Assembly (NCBI RefSeq): GCF_029851875.1
Contig: NZ_JARKVC010000030.1
Location: 85,544-139,254, forward strand
Length of the DNA: 53,711 bases
Origin: Actinomyces sp.
GTDB taxonomy: Bacteria > Actinomycetota > Actinomycetes > Actinomycetales > Actinomycetaceae
Direction: 5' to 3'
Shown: positions 37,276-45,240 of the stretch, in pieces
Numbering within the stretch: position 1 is the stretch's first letter
Layout: the number at the start of each line of letters is the position of its first letter
Notes under the pieces: generated by a model
What the model saw: only the letters and a program-made list of their open reading frames with translations
Databases searched by the model: none
What the model was told of the DNA's origin: nothing
Position numbers and translations under genes: made by a program

Positions 37276-38472
37276 ATGACCACTGTCATCTCCGCAGAAA
37301 GCATTGGAAAACGCTTCGTCGTCCATAAGGACAAGTCCCTCAAAGAACGTGTTGTCAACGCCCGGACCTCACGGAGACATCGTGAGGACTTCTGGGCCCT
37401 CGATGACATCTCTCTCGAGATCGCTGCAGGCCAGAGCGTGGGGTTGGTAGGTGCTAATGGTTCGGGCAAGTCGACTCTGCTCAAGGTGATCGGGGGCATT
37501 CTCACCCCCGATCGTGGCTCGGTACGCCTGCGAGGTCGTCTAGCCGCACTGCTAGAGCTTGGGGCTGGATTCCACCCAGACCTCACTGGCCGCGAGAACA
37601 TCTACCTCAACGCAGCAATCCTGGGCCTGTCGGAAGCAGAAACTCAGCGACACTTTGATGAGATCGTCCACTTTTCCGGGATCGAAGAGTTCATCGACAC
37701 CCAGGTGAAGTTCTACTCCTCCGGCATGTACGTACGCCTGGCCTTCTCAGTCGCTATCCATGTCGACCCAGATATCTTATTGGTCGACGAGGTTCTTGCG
37801 GTAGGCGATGAGCCTTTCCAGCGTAAGTGCCTCGAAAAGATCCGGCAGTTCCAGCAAGAAGGACGCACCATCGTCCTAGTCTCTCACTCCGAGGAGCAAG
37901 TACGCGAGGTGTGCGATCGCGCAATTATGCTCGATCACGGTCATGTTGTTCAGGATGGCTCTACCAACATGGTGATGGCAAGCCTGCGCAATAAGTATCA
38001 GCAGATCATCGAGGCTAACAGGACAGTGGCACCTATTGTCACCAGATCCTCCACTGGTCTGAGTTTCAAAAACGTCGACATCGACGCAACTCTTGACCCG
38101 CACGGCAGGCGACAGATTGCACCAGGAAATCCGCTGATCATCCGCGGCACGATTCTTGCGCCTTCCGGTCTACCTGAAGGCTGGGTGCTGTCAATGATGG
38201 TATCCAACACGGAGGGCGCCTCCGTGATTGGCACAAACTCACAGCTGCTCAATCACCGCTTGCCCCGGCTCCACGAGAGCGGCAGTTTTGAGGTCGTTCT
38301 CCAAGATCTTCAGCTCAGTGACGGCGAGTACAAGGTAACCCTCGCTGTTCTCGACCAGACGATGACTCCCATCGCCGAAGCAAACGATGCCCTGAGTTTC
38401 GTTGTGCACGGACCAGGCCTCACGATCGGAAATATCAATTCAATTCCGTTGCTGTCCGTCTCACCAGCCTGA
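37276..38472 (+). CDS. wzt: ABC exporter ATPase with C-terminal carbohydrate-binding (Wzt_C) domain
   Basis: A 398-residue ATPase partner of Wzm. The nucleotide-binding domain (~1-235) has Walker A GANGSGKS (59-66), a signature YSSGMYVRL near 147-155, Walker B ILLVDEV (167-173) and switch H204. Residues ~250-385 are a beta-rich domain matching the Wzt_C position and length. In Klebsiella and E. coli O8/O9a systems this domain recognises a terminal modification on the finished glycan before export. AGGAG lies seven bases before ATG 37276. A possible capping methyltransferase is encoded next. A TTA codon occurs at 37777-37779. Confidence 0.94.
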   Translation: MTTVISAESIGKRFVVHKDKSLKERVVNARTSRRHREDFWALDDISLEIAAGQSVGLVGANGSGKSTLLKVIGGILTPDRGSVRLRGRLAALLELGAGFHPDLTGRENIYLNAAILGLSEAETQRHFDEIVHFSGIEEFIDTQVKFYSSGMYVRLAFSVAIHVDPDILLVDEVLAVGDEPFQRKCLEKIRQFQQEGRTIVLVSHSEEQVREVCDRAIMLDHGHVVQDGSTNMVMASLRNKYQQIIEANRTVAPIVTRSSTGLSFKNVDIDATLDPHGRRQIAPGNPLIIRGTILAPSGLPEGWVLSMMVSNTEGASVIGTNSQLLNHRLPRLHESGSFEVVLQDLQLSDGEYKVTLAVLDQTMTPIAEANDALSFVVHGPGLTIGNINSIPLLSVSPA

Positions 38473-38515
38473 TATTTCTCCTACGATCTTTTGAACGCTT
38501 CATTAGGAGCCCACC

Positions 38516-39565
38516 TTGAAATACCGCACAATTGTCGACCTCAGCGAACCGAATTCGAGTCAAGCCATCATCGCCAGGCAGATTGACGCCCTGTGCCCGC
38601 GGGGAGCCCGCGTCCTTGATCTTGGCTGTGCAGCAGGAGACCTCGGCGCGGCTCTCACTGAGCAAGGTTTTCATGTCACAGGTATCGATCGAGACGCTGA
38701 GGCGCTCGCAATTGCTAAGGACCGCATGGCACGCACCCTCGAGGCAGATTTGGCGGAGCGCTCGTGGGTGGGAGCGCTTCGTGATGTGGCACCCAACGAG
38801 TCCTTTCACGCGATCTGTCTGGGAGACATTATCGACCAGCTCACCGAGCCTGCTACTTTTCTTCGTGAGGCCCTTGAGTTCTTAGCCACTGAGGGTGTTG
38901 TTCTGATCTCAGTGCCAAATGTTGCTCACGGCGCGCTGCGTCTCTCTCTGCTTCAGGGCCAGTGGAGATATACTGAGGAGGGACTACTTGATAGCACTCA
39001 CACGCGTTTCTTCACGCTGAATTCAGCTGCTGAGCTCATCCGCTCATGCGGCCTGGGGATTAGTGAGATCAAGGCGACTAGCCGTGAGGTCTTAGACACC
39101 GAGGTCTTGATTGACGACGCAGGCTTGCCCGGGTCGATTGTTGAATGGGTTCGCAACCAGGACGGGACAAGCGACTATCAGTACGTTTTCACCTGTTCAC
39201 CTCAGACACCACCTAATGCTCCCCTGCCTGCTGTCATCCGCGAGGCACCTGCGTCGCGCCCCTATGACCAACATGCTGAACGCCACCGCCTCGAAGCCCA
39301 TCAAAACCTTGTGAGCCAGCGCCGTGAGCACTTGTTTGAGACAACAGCCCAGCAGCGATACGACGCGCTGACGACTCGCGACAAAATCATTGGTCTTCAG
39401 GCCCAGGTTGCTCTGCTCAAGAAACAGCTTAATGACCGCGAGATCGAGGCCATTGCGCTGCACGATCAACTCGTGCGTGCTCACTCTCGACTAGACAGGA
39501 CCATTGAGGGCGTTACCTATCGGGCAGTACGCAAGACTCTGCGTAGGTTTAAGAAGGGCGAGTGA
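38516..39565 (+). CDS. SAM-dependent methyltransferase with C-terminal coiled coil (possible chain terminator)
   Basis: A 349-residue protein. Residues ~1-225 form a class I methyltransferase: VLDLGCAAGDLGAALTEQG binds SAM, followed by ICLGDIIDQLTEP and VPNVAHGALRLSLL. Residues ~250-335 are charged and helical with a heptad-like stretch (LQAQVALLKKQLNDREIEAIALHDQL), ending in a basic tail (VRKTLRRFKKGE) that could bind membrane. A methyltransferase plus coiled coil beside Wzt_C recalls WbdD, the cap-and-ruler enzyme of ABC-exported O antigens; here no kinase domain is visible. It could also methylate an internal sugar. The TTG start at 38516 has AGGAG about eight bases upstream. A TTA codon lies at 38882-38884. 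Confidence 0.85.
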   Translation: MKYRTIVDLSEPNSSQAIIARQIDALCPRGARVLDLGCAAGDLGAALTEQGFHVTGIDRDAEALAIAKDRMARTLEADLAERSWVGALRDVAPNESFHAICLGDIIDQLTEPATFLREALEFLATEGVVLISVPNVAHGALRLSLLQGQWRYTEEGLLDSTHTRFFTLNSAAELIRSCGLGISEIKATSREVLDTEVLIDDAGLPGSIVEWVRNQDGTSDYQYVFTCSPQTPPNAPLPAVIREAPASRPYDQHAERHRLEAHQNLVSQRREHLFETTAQQRYDALTTRDKIIGLQAQVALLKKQLNDREIEAIALHDQLVRAHSRLDRTIEGVTYRAVRKTLRRFKKGE

Positions 39566-41196
39566 ACATGAGCGCCCCATTTTTCTCCATCCTTACACCG
39601 GTCTACAAGCCACGCCCCGATCACCTGGAACTGACCATTGAGTCTGTCCGGTCCCAGACCTGTGAGGATTGGGAGTGGATCCTTGTCGATGATGCCTCAG
39701 GAGATCAGGCAGTCCTTCAGGTGCTTCGCCGAGCGGCACAGCGTGACCCGCGCATTCACGTCGTCGAGCGAGAGACGAATGGTCATATCGTCGCTGCTTC
39801 CAATGATGCGCTTGCCCGCGCCAAGGGCAACTGGATAATCCTGGTCGATCATGATGATCTTCTTGTTCCCGACTCTTTGACGGTCATCAAGGCAGCCATT
39901 GACGCTCATCCTCGAGCGGGCTACATCTACACCGATGAAGACAAAATCGACAACGACGGCAACCTGTCACAGGAATTTCGCAAGCCAGATTGGTCGCCAG
40001 AACGTTTACGTCACCAGATGTATCTCGGACATCTCTCAGGACTCCGCCACGATCTTGTCACACAGGTCGGAGGGTTTCATGAAGGGTTCGATGGCTCTCA
40101 GGACCATGATCTCGCCTTACGCGTGACCGAGATCAGCGAGGAAGTGGTCCATGTCCCCCGCACCCTATATCACTGGCGTATCGTCCCTGGCTCCACCGCT
40201 GGAGATTCCACCGCCAAGGACTACGCCAGCGTAGCAGGGCTGAAGGCAGTCCAAGCACACTTGGAGCGAGTAGGCCTGGATGCAACGATGACCGCTGAAC
40301 CACACCCTACAATTCCATACACCTATAACCTGCACCGTGAGCTTCCTGAAGACACGCTCGTAAGCGTGGTCATTCCAACGCGCGGAACACAAGGCAGGAT
40401 CTGGGGCAAGCGTCGTGTCCTCGTCGTCGACGCTATTCGCTCTTTGCTGACTCATACCTCGCATGAGCAGCTGGAGATCGTCGTCGTCTATGACCTCGAC
40501 ACCCCCCAAGAAGTCCTGACTGAGCTCAAAGAAGTCGCAGGCGCCTCGCTCACTTTGCTTCCTTACGATGCTCCCTTCAATTTCTCCGACAAGTGCAACC
40601 GAGGCTTCCTCGCCTCCTCAGGTGATGTTGTTGTCTTCTTGAACGATGACACGGAGATCATCTCTGATCGCTTCGTTGAGGAACTATGTGCCCCGCTCGT
40701 TGAAGAAGATGTCGCAGCAACAGGTGCTCTGCTCTTCTATGAGGACTCCACGATTCAGCACGCAGGCCTTGGATTCCAAGACAACGAATTCGTTCACCCC
40801 TATCTCGGCGCCCAAAAGACAGATCTCGGTCATTTTGCTGAACTATGTGTCGATCACGAAGTCAGCGGCCTGACCGGTGCTGCTGTGGCTACACGTCGCG
40901 AAACCTTCGAGGAGATCGGAGGATTTACGCTTGACCTGCCAAGCAACTTCAACGACGTTGACTTTGCCTTTAAACTGCAGCATAAGGGTAAGCGCATGGT
41001 ATGGCTCCACGACGTGCAAGCTTATCACTTTGAATCCAAGTCACGGGTCAATACAGTGCACGGATGGGAGCACCAGTTCATTCTGGATCGCTGGGAGCAG
41101 CCAAAGACTGACCCCTATATGCCTTTCGCGACCACAGAACTGACGGAGATTCAAAAGGCGTTACGGCTGTTGACAGGGGCCGCCGGCCCTCAATAG
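39562..41196 (+). CDS. Double-domain family 2 glycosyltransferase
   Basis: A 544-residue protein with two GT2 domains in tandem. The first (~1-235) has FSILTPVYKPRPDHLELTIESV, LVDDASGD and LVDHDDLL. The second (~265-530) has VSVVIPTRGTQG, VVFLNDDTEI and GLTGAAVATRRETFEEIGGF. Two-domain GT2 enzymes usually add two sugars or alternate linkages in a polymer backbone, so this is a candidate rhamnan polymerase. GTG 39562 overlaps the methyltransferase stop; ATG 39568 is the alternative. A 22-bp inverted repeat follows the gene. Confidence 0.88.
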   Translation: MNMSAPFFSILTPVYKPRPDHLELTIESVRSQTCEDWEWILVDDASGDQAVLQVLRRAAQRDPRIHVVERETNGHIVAASNDALARAKGNWIILVDHDDLLVPDSLTVIKAAIDAHPRAGYIYTDEDKIDNDGNLSQEFRKPDWSPERLRHQMYLGHLSGLRHDLVTQVGGFHEGFDGSQDHDLALRVTEISEEVVHVPRTLYHWRIVPGSTAGDSTAKDYASVAGLKAVQAHLERVGLDATMTAEPHPTIPYTYNLHRELPEDTLVSVVIPTRGTQGRIWGKRRVLVVDAIRSLLTHTSHEQLEIVVVYDLDTPQEVLTELKEVAGASLTLLPYDAPFNFSDKCNRGFLASSGDVVVFLNDDTEIISDRFVEELCAPLVEEDVAATGALLFYEDSTIQHAGLGFQDNEFVHPYLGAQKTDLGHFAELCVDHEVSGLTGAAVATRRETFEEIGGFTLDLPSNFNDVDFAFKLQHKGKRMVWLHDVQAYHFESKSRVNTVHGWEHQFILDRWEQPKTDPYMPFATTELTEIQKALRLLTGAAGPQ

Positions 41197-41207
41197 GAAA
41201 GAGGGTC

Positions 41208-41274
41208 GTGCATCGCCGAGGTCTGCGCGCCAGAAGGCTCTGTGGCTTCCCACGCGCAGACCTCGGCGATGCAC
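41208..41274. terminator. Perfect 22-bp inverted repeat between convergent genes, probable bidirectional terminator
   Basis: The arms at 41208-41229 and 41253-41274 are exact reverse complements, starting GTGCATCGCCGAGG. They enclose a 23-base loop in which GAAG and CTTC can also pair. The repeat fills the 105-bp gap between the ends of the double GT2 and the acyltransferase genes. Neither side has a strong T-run. Confidence 0.6.
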
Positions 41275-41301
41275 ATGCTTCAAGGGGATGAGTTCAGAGG
41301 C

Positions 41302-42444
41302 CTAGGAAAGCACAGCCCTATCGAGAGGTCTCCACCACCGACCTTCAAAGGCCTTGGTGACAAAAGCGACGACGGCCTTGACCAAGTGATCAAGGGCGGC
41401 AGCCAGAGCCGCGATGATGATCAGGGAGGCCAGGAACATCATGGCGAACTGAATGGGGAGGAAAGCGCTGGTATCCATCACCATAAACAAACGCATGATG
41501 ACGACGTGGTGTACCAGGAAGATCGGGTAGGAGTACTTTGCCCCCCACTCAATGAGGAGGCGGACTGGACCAATGGCCACATATCGGGCCACGGCGACGA
41601 GGATCAGGAAAGTCGAGATACCTACGAGCGCCGTACCCACATCTTTGGGCAGTACCGCAGGCCACAGCGAGTTTGCCAGGAGGACAAGGCCGGCACCTAT
41701 GGCTGAGAACGGGTGGACTCGGCGAATATGACGAACGAGATAGATACCGAAGGCGAGTTCTGGCAGGCGCATAGTAAGGATCACCGAACCCGGGATTGAC
41801 GGGAAATAGGTCTTCATCACGACGAAGGTGACAGCGAAGATGAGGAGGAGGCTCATTGCTGACGTCTTTGGGAAGCGATCCACGCACCACAATAGAAGGG
41901 GAAACACCACATAGAACAGGATGATGAAACCTAGAAACCACTCACCCAGCAAATAGGCCGTCGTGAATCCGAGGACGCTTGCCAAGCCATCGACGCCCAG
42001 GAGCGTCCAGATAAGAGAACGTGCCGGAGCCGCGTTCGGTGGTACACCATTGAGGGCCACAAAGAAGTAAAGCGTCCCCAGTAGCCAGGCGATCCAGAAT
42101 GCCGGATAGATGCCTTTAAATCGCTTCCAATAGAAGCGACGAAGATCGACAGGGCGCTCGTAGGTATAGGCCAGCGCAGCACCAGAGATGATAAGAAAGA
42201 GGGACACACCGAGGTCGCCCACGTAGATACCAAAAGGCTGGTTAGTGAGCAGGTAGCGTCCGTCACTCAAGAAGGGGTTATTGAAGTGCGAGAGAACAAC
42301 GAGGAAAGTTGCCAACGCACGCACGAGATCCAGATAGAACAAGCGTGGGCGTCGCTTCATCATCTGCGTAACAGCCGCAATTGGGGCCACGGACACCTCT
42401 GCTTCTCGCGAACTCATGGTCTCGCTCACGGTGTCCCCCATCAT
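41302..42444 (-). CDS. Acyltransferase 3 family membrane protein
   Basis: A 380-residue polytopic protein of the OafA/acyltransferase-3 family, which O-acetylates surface glycans. The first membrane helix contains FYLDLVRALATFLVVLSHF with the conserved His, and RFYWKRFKGIYPAFWIAW is the typical second motif. About ten hydrophobic segments follow. ATG 42444 overlaps the stop of the upstream RgpF gene (ATGA) and has GGAGG five bases upstream. It probably adds acetyl or a similar group to the rhamnose polysaccharide; the substrate is inferred from context. Confidence 0.9.
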   Translation of the reverse strand: MMGDTVSETMSSREAEVSVAPIAAVTQMMKRRPRLFYLDLVRALATFLVVLSHFNNPFLSDGRYLLTNQPFGIYVGDLGVSLFLIISGAALAYTYERPVDLRRFYWKRFKGIYPAFWIAWLLGTLYFFVALNGVPPNAAPARSLIWTLLGVDGLASVLGFTTAYLLGEWFLGFIILFYVVFPLLLWCVDRFPKTSAMSLLLIFAVTFVVMKTYFPSIPGSVILTMRLPELAFGIYLVRHIRRVHPFSAIGAGLVLLANSLWPAVLPKDVGTALVGISTFLILVAVARYVAIGPVRLLIEWGAKYSYPIFLVHHVVIMRLFMVMDTSAFLPIQFAMMFLASLIIIAALAAALDHLVKAVVAFVTKAFEGRWWRPLDRAVLS

Positions 42445-44321
42445 CTCTTCCTCCACATAGAATTTGCCGACCGCCACAGCGCTCGCACTCTCGGACGCAT
42501 CGCCTGCGGTACCAGAACGGCCACCTGGGCTTTGACGATCTGGCGTGTACTACGCATATTGTTGAGACGAAGGAGCATCTCCATCGCTGTCCTGCCTCCC
42601 CATCTTTTCGCTATCGCTCGTGCGAAAGAATGCGTGTAATACGCCAGGGCTGTGAGCTCAGCGCGGGCAAACGAGTCGGAGAAGAGCCAGCCGGAGTAGT
42701 AGCCCCGAGCCTGTGCCATGTAGCAGTACACACGCTCAATGGCGTGGCTGATCGTACCGTCAATAGGAAGTGGCTCTGCCGGGAAGTCGTCATATCGCCA
42801 TTCACGCTCCAAGAGTGGTCGAATGGCCTGCGGGCGGAACCAGAAAACTGAGCCGAACGGAGCAATCGCCTCCTTGTCCGGATCGATGGGAGCGTGCAGC
42901 CCGAAGGACGCCAAGAGCTCTTTGGTGTTCTTGTCATTGGGGCCCCAGCTAAAGGCCGAGATCGGGAAGTAGTCCCCGTGGTGGGGAGCCGAAGGGGTGA
43001 GAACACCCAGCCTGGGCTCAGCCTGGAAGGTAGCGATGACGTTGGAGACGAACTCTGGCGTTGCCAGGACGTTCTCGAAGCAGCGCTTCGCGAAGCCTTC
43101 ACCGACGGAACCGGGGCGGATCTGCGTGACCTTCTTGTCATGGATGAAGCAGACGAGGTCATAGTCCAGCAGGCGTGGGCGAGCACCCACGAGCAGCGCA
43201 GCGACGTCGCGCCCTCGGTTCTCAATGAGGATGGTCTCAACATTGAGTGAAAGACCCGCTGTCGCCTCGCGCACCTGCTGCGCCTTCGCTTCAGTATCAA
43301 CAGTGGCGATGAGGTCGCAGCCAGCCGGCATGGAAGCGGCGTAGTGAAGAAGCTGGGGCAGCAGGTCCATGTGGTAGACGTGCATGACTAGCGCGATCTT
43401 GCTCTCCTCGGGCTGCACCGCGACCGCCTGTGTGGGCAGGATGTAGGTGAGCTCAAGGTTCTTGACGAGATCTGCGAGGCTGTTGGTTCGTAGCAGGTTC
43501 TCCCAGATGAGGTCCGTGTCGAAGTCGGTGTGGTCGCGCAGGTAGTCGTAGAGCTCTCGCGTGGTGGTGCCAACGGACTGGTCCAGGACATCGCCGTAGT
43601 CGTGGAAGAAAGAGCGGCGTTTGAAGATCGGGCAGCGCTTGTACTTGATCAGGGTGACCGGCGCAAAGACAATAGGTTGGTATGTGAAACCTTCGAGGTC
43701 GTCCGTGTTGACGTACGCCTCTGCCTTGAATCCGCGGTCCTGGAAGTAGCGGGTGAAGGGAATCTCGTGCTTGGTGACAGAGTCGATGTAGGTCTCCATC
43801 TCCGGCAGGTTGTCCCAGTAGTCCTGGAATGCCTGACTCTGCACCAGGGAGCGGCGGTAGACGTGGAAATGGGACTGCAGGTGGCGAGGGTGGTGAAGCT
43901 CGTCAATTTCACCGCGATACTCCGACGGCGCGGCGTGGAACCATGTGGGGCCCCAGAAGTCTAGGTCTCGGCCCGCCATCTCGGAGAACATCTCCTCAAA
44001 GGGGTACACCGGCCCCATGATGGTGGCGTTAAAGAGGACGATCTCATCGAACTGCGTCAAGGCGGACCACCCGTAGTGGTCAAGAGCGGCCTTGTACGCC
44101 CATGCGTCCAGACCTCTGTTCTCACGCACAAGAAGATGATCGGCATAGCGGGTCAGGGCGACACGACCCTGATCAGTCAGCTTCCCGTTGACGACGACGA
44201 CGAGCTCGGCGAGCTGGGTCTTCATGCCTTCCAGCATGACCTCGACGTAACGGTCCACGATGCCTTCGCCGTCGTAGAAGAAGAAGATTCCTAGACGGCG
44301 AGAATCAGTACCGAGGATCAT
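42441..44321 (-). CDS. RgpF family rhamnan synthesis protein (first copy)
   Basis: A 626-residue protein of the rhamnan-synthesis F family, required for rhamnose-glucose polysaccharide backbone formation in Streptococcus mutans. The N-terminal half has GIFFFYDGEGIVDRYVEVML, LVVVVNGKL, ENRGLDAWAYKAAL and HHPRHLQSHFHVYRRSL. The C-terminal half has a second domain with ALVMHVYHMDLLPQLL, LIENRGRDVAALLVG, CFIHDKKV and FWFRPQAIRPLL. Both halves are glycosyltransferase-like. AAGGGC lies before ATG 44321. It is 72 bp downstream of the epimerase gene and overlaps the acyltransferase gene. Confidence 0.9.
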   Translation of the reverse strand: MILGTDSRRLGIFFFYDGEGIVDRYVEVMLEGMKTQLAELVVVVNGKLTDQGRVALTRYADHLLVRENRGLDAWAYKAALDHYGWSALTQFDEIVLFNATIMGPVYPFEEMFSEMAGRDLDFWGPTWFHAAPSEYRGEIDELHHPRHLQSHFHVYRRSLVQSQAFQDYWDNLPEMETYIDSVTKHEIPFTRYFQDRGFKAEAYVNTDDLEGFTYQPIVFAPVTLIKYKRCPIFKRRSFFHDYGDVLDQSVGTTTRELYDYLRDHTDFDTDLIWENLLRTNSLADLVKNLELTYILPTQAVAVQPEESKIALVMHVYHMDLLPQLLHYAASMPAGCDLIATVDTEAKAQQVREATAGLSLNVETILIENRGRDVAALLVGARPRLLDYDLVCFIHDKKVTQIRPGSVGEGFAKRCFENVLATPEFVSNVIATFQAEPRLGVLTPSAPHHGDYFPISAFSWGPNDKNTKELLASFGLHAPIDPDKEAIAPFGSVFWFRPQAIRPLLEREWRYDDFPAEPLPIDGTISHAIERVYCYMAQARGYYSGWLFSDSFARAELTALAYYTHSFARAIAKRWGGRTAMEMLLRLNNMRSTRQIVKAQVAVLVPQAMRPRVRALWRSANSMWRKR

Positions 44322-44393
44322 GGACAGCCCTTCGTACTCAGCACAGGACCCCAGGGAATCACATATGAAGCACCCTGGGGCTCGGTCACAAGG

Positions 44394-45227
44394 TCAGCGA
44401 GCGAGGATCTCGTTGATCTTACTCGGGTCGCCCCACACGCCTGGCGAGTCGTAGGGCCGGTCCGGGAAGGCCCCGTATTCAAGGGTAATGTTGAGGTTGT
44501 TCTCGGCGATGTAGCGCTCGACTCGCTCAGCGAGGCCCACCGGACGGCCTGTGCAGGCGTTGATGATGCCGTTGACCTCCTCCTGAGCGAGGATGGCAGA
44601 GATCTGCTGGGCCAGCTCATCGATAGAGATGAAGTCGTACTTGTTCTTGCCCGTGGTGAAGGGGAAGGTCTTACGCCCCTGCTCAGCGGCGTCAAGCAGC
44701 TTGGAGAAGATCGAGGAGCCGAACTTGTCATCCCCTACGATGTAGTAGGCACGGATCCACTGCAGAATGCCACCGTGCGCCTGGGCCGAGAGAAAAGCAA
44801 GCTCGCGCAGAGCATTCTTTGAGATGCCGTACAAGGACGCCGGCGAGCACGGAGTGTCCTCTGTGATAGGGCCTTCCCAGTAGCCGACCTCATGCATCGT
44901 GCCCATGACAGCGAGTTGCTTCAGACCTCCTGCGTAGAGGTTCTCAATGAGCTCATAGTGTCTCGGAAGGTCGTCAATGTGAGCGGGAGATCCGTGCTTG
45001 AAGCCATCACGCCAGGCCATGTGGAGCACAGCATCCGGCCGTCCCATCTGGTCATAGATGTCTTTACCACCAGAGAAAAGATCAAGAGGCAGACGGTCCG
45101 CTCGCTCATCCACGCCGTCGAGCCGCAGGTCAACAGCAGTGACCTCCAGGCCACGGTCCAAAAGCGCCGTCACCACATGCCGACCGATGTATCCCCCAGC
45201 ACCAGTCACAAGAACAGACTTTCCCAC
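44394..45227 (-). CDS. NAD-dependent epimerase/dehydratase (extended SDR)
   Basis: A 277-residue sugar-nucleotide SDR enzyme. It has the Rossmann motif VTGAGGYIGRHVVTALLDRG, then AVDLRLDG and the catalytic YGISK (Tyr-x3-Lys). It likely makes a modified nucleotide sugar for the polysaccharide; the reaction (epimerisation, dehydration or reduction) cannot be told. Its position between two RgpF genes suggests its product is used by one of them. GTG 45227 has no ribosome-binding site, but TACGAT lies seven bases upstream, so it may have its own leaderless promoter despite lying 13 bp after the second RgpF gene. Confidence 0.87.
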   Translation of the reverse strand: MGKSVLVTGAGGYIGRHVVTALLDRGLEVTAVDLRLDGVDERADRLPLDLFSGGKDIYDQMGRPDAVLHMAWRDGFKHGSPAHIDDLPRHYELIENLYAGGLKQLAVMGTMHEVGYWEGPITEDTPCSPASLYGISKNALRELAFLSAQAHGGILQWIRAYYIVGDDKFGSSIFSKLLDAAEQGRKTFPFTTGKNKYDFISIDELAQQISAILAQEEVNGIINACTGRPVGLAERVERYIAENNLNITLEYGAFPDRPYDSPGVWGDPSKINEILAR

Positions 45228-45234
45228 GGCCAGG

Positions 45235-45240
45235 ATCGTA
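45235..45240 (-). promoter_or_regulatory. -10 element (TACGAT), leaderless start of the epimerase gene
   Basis: TACGAT on the minus strand is followed by seven bases and GTG 45227. It occupies the 13-bp gap between the second RgpF gene and the epimerase gene, which implies a transcript starting inside this gene run. Confidence 0.45.
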
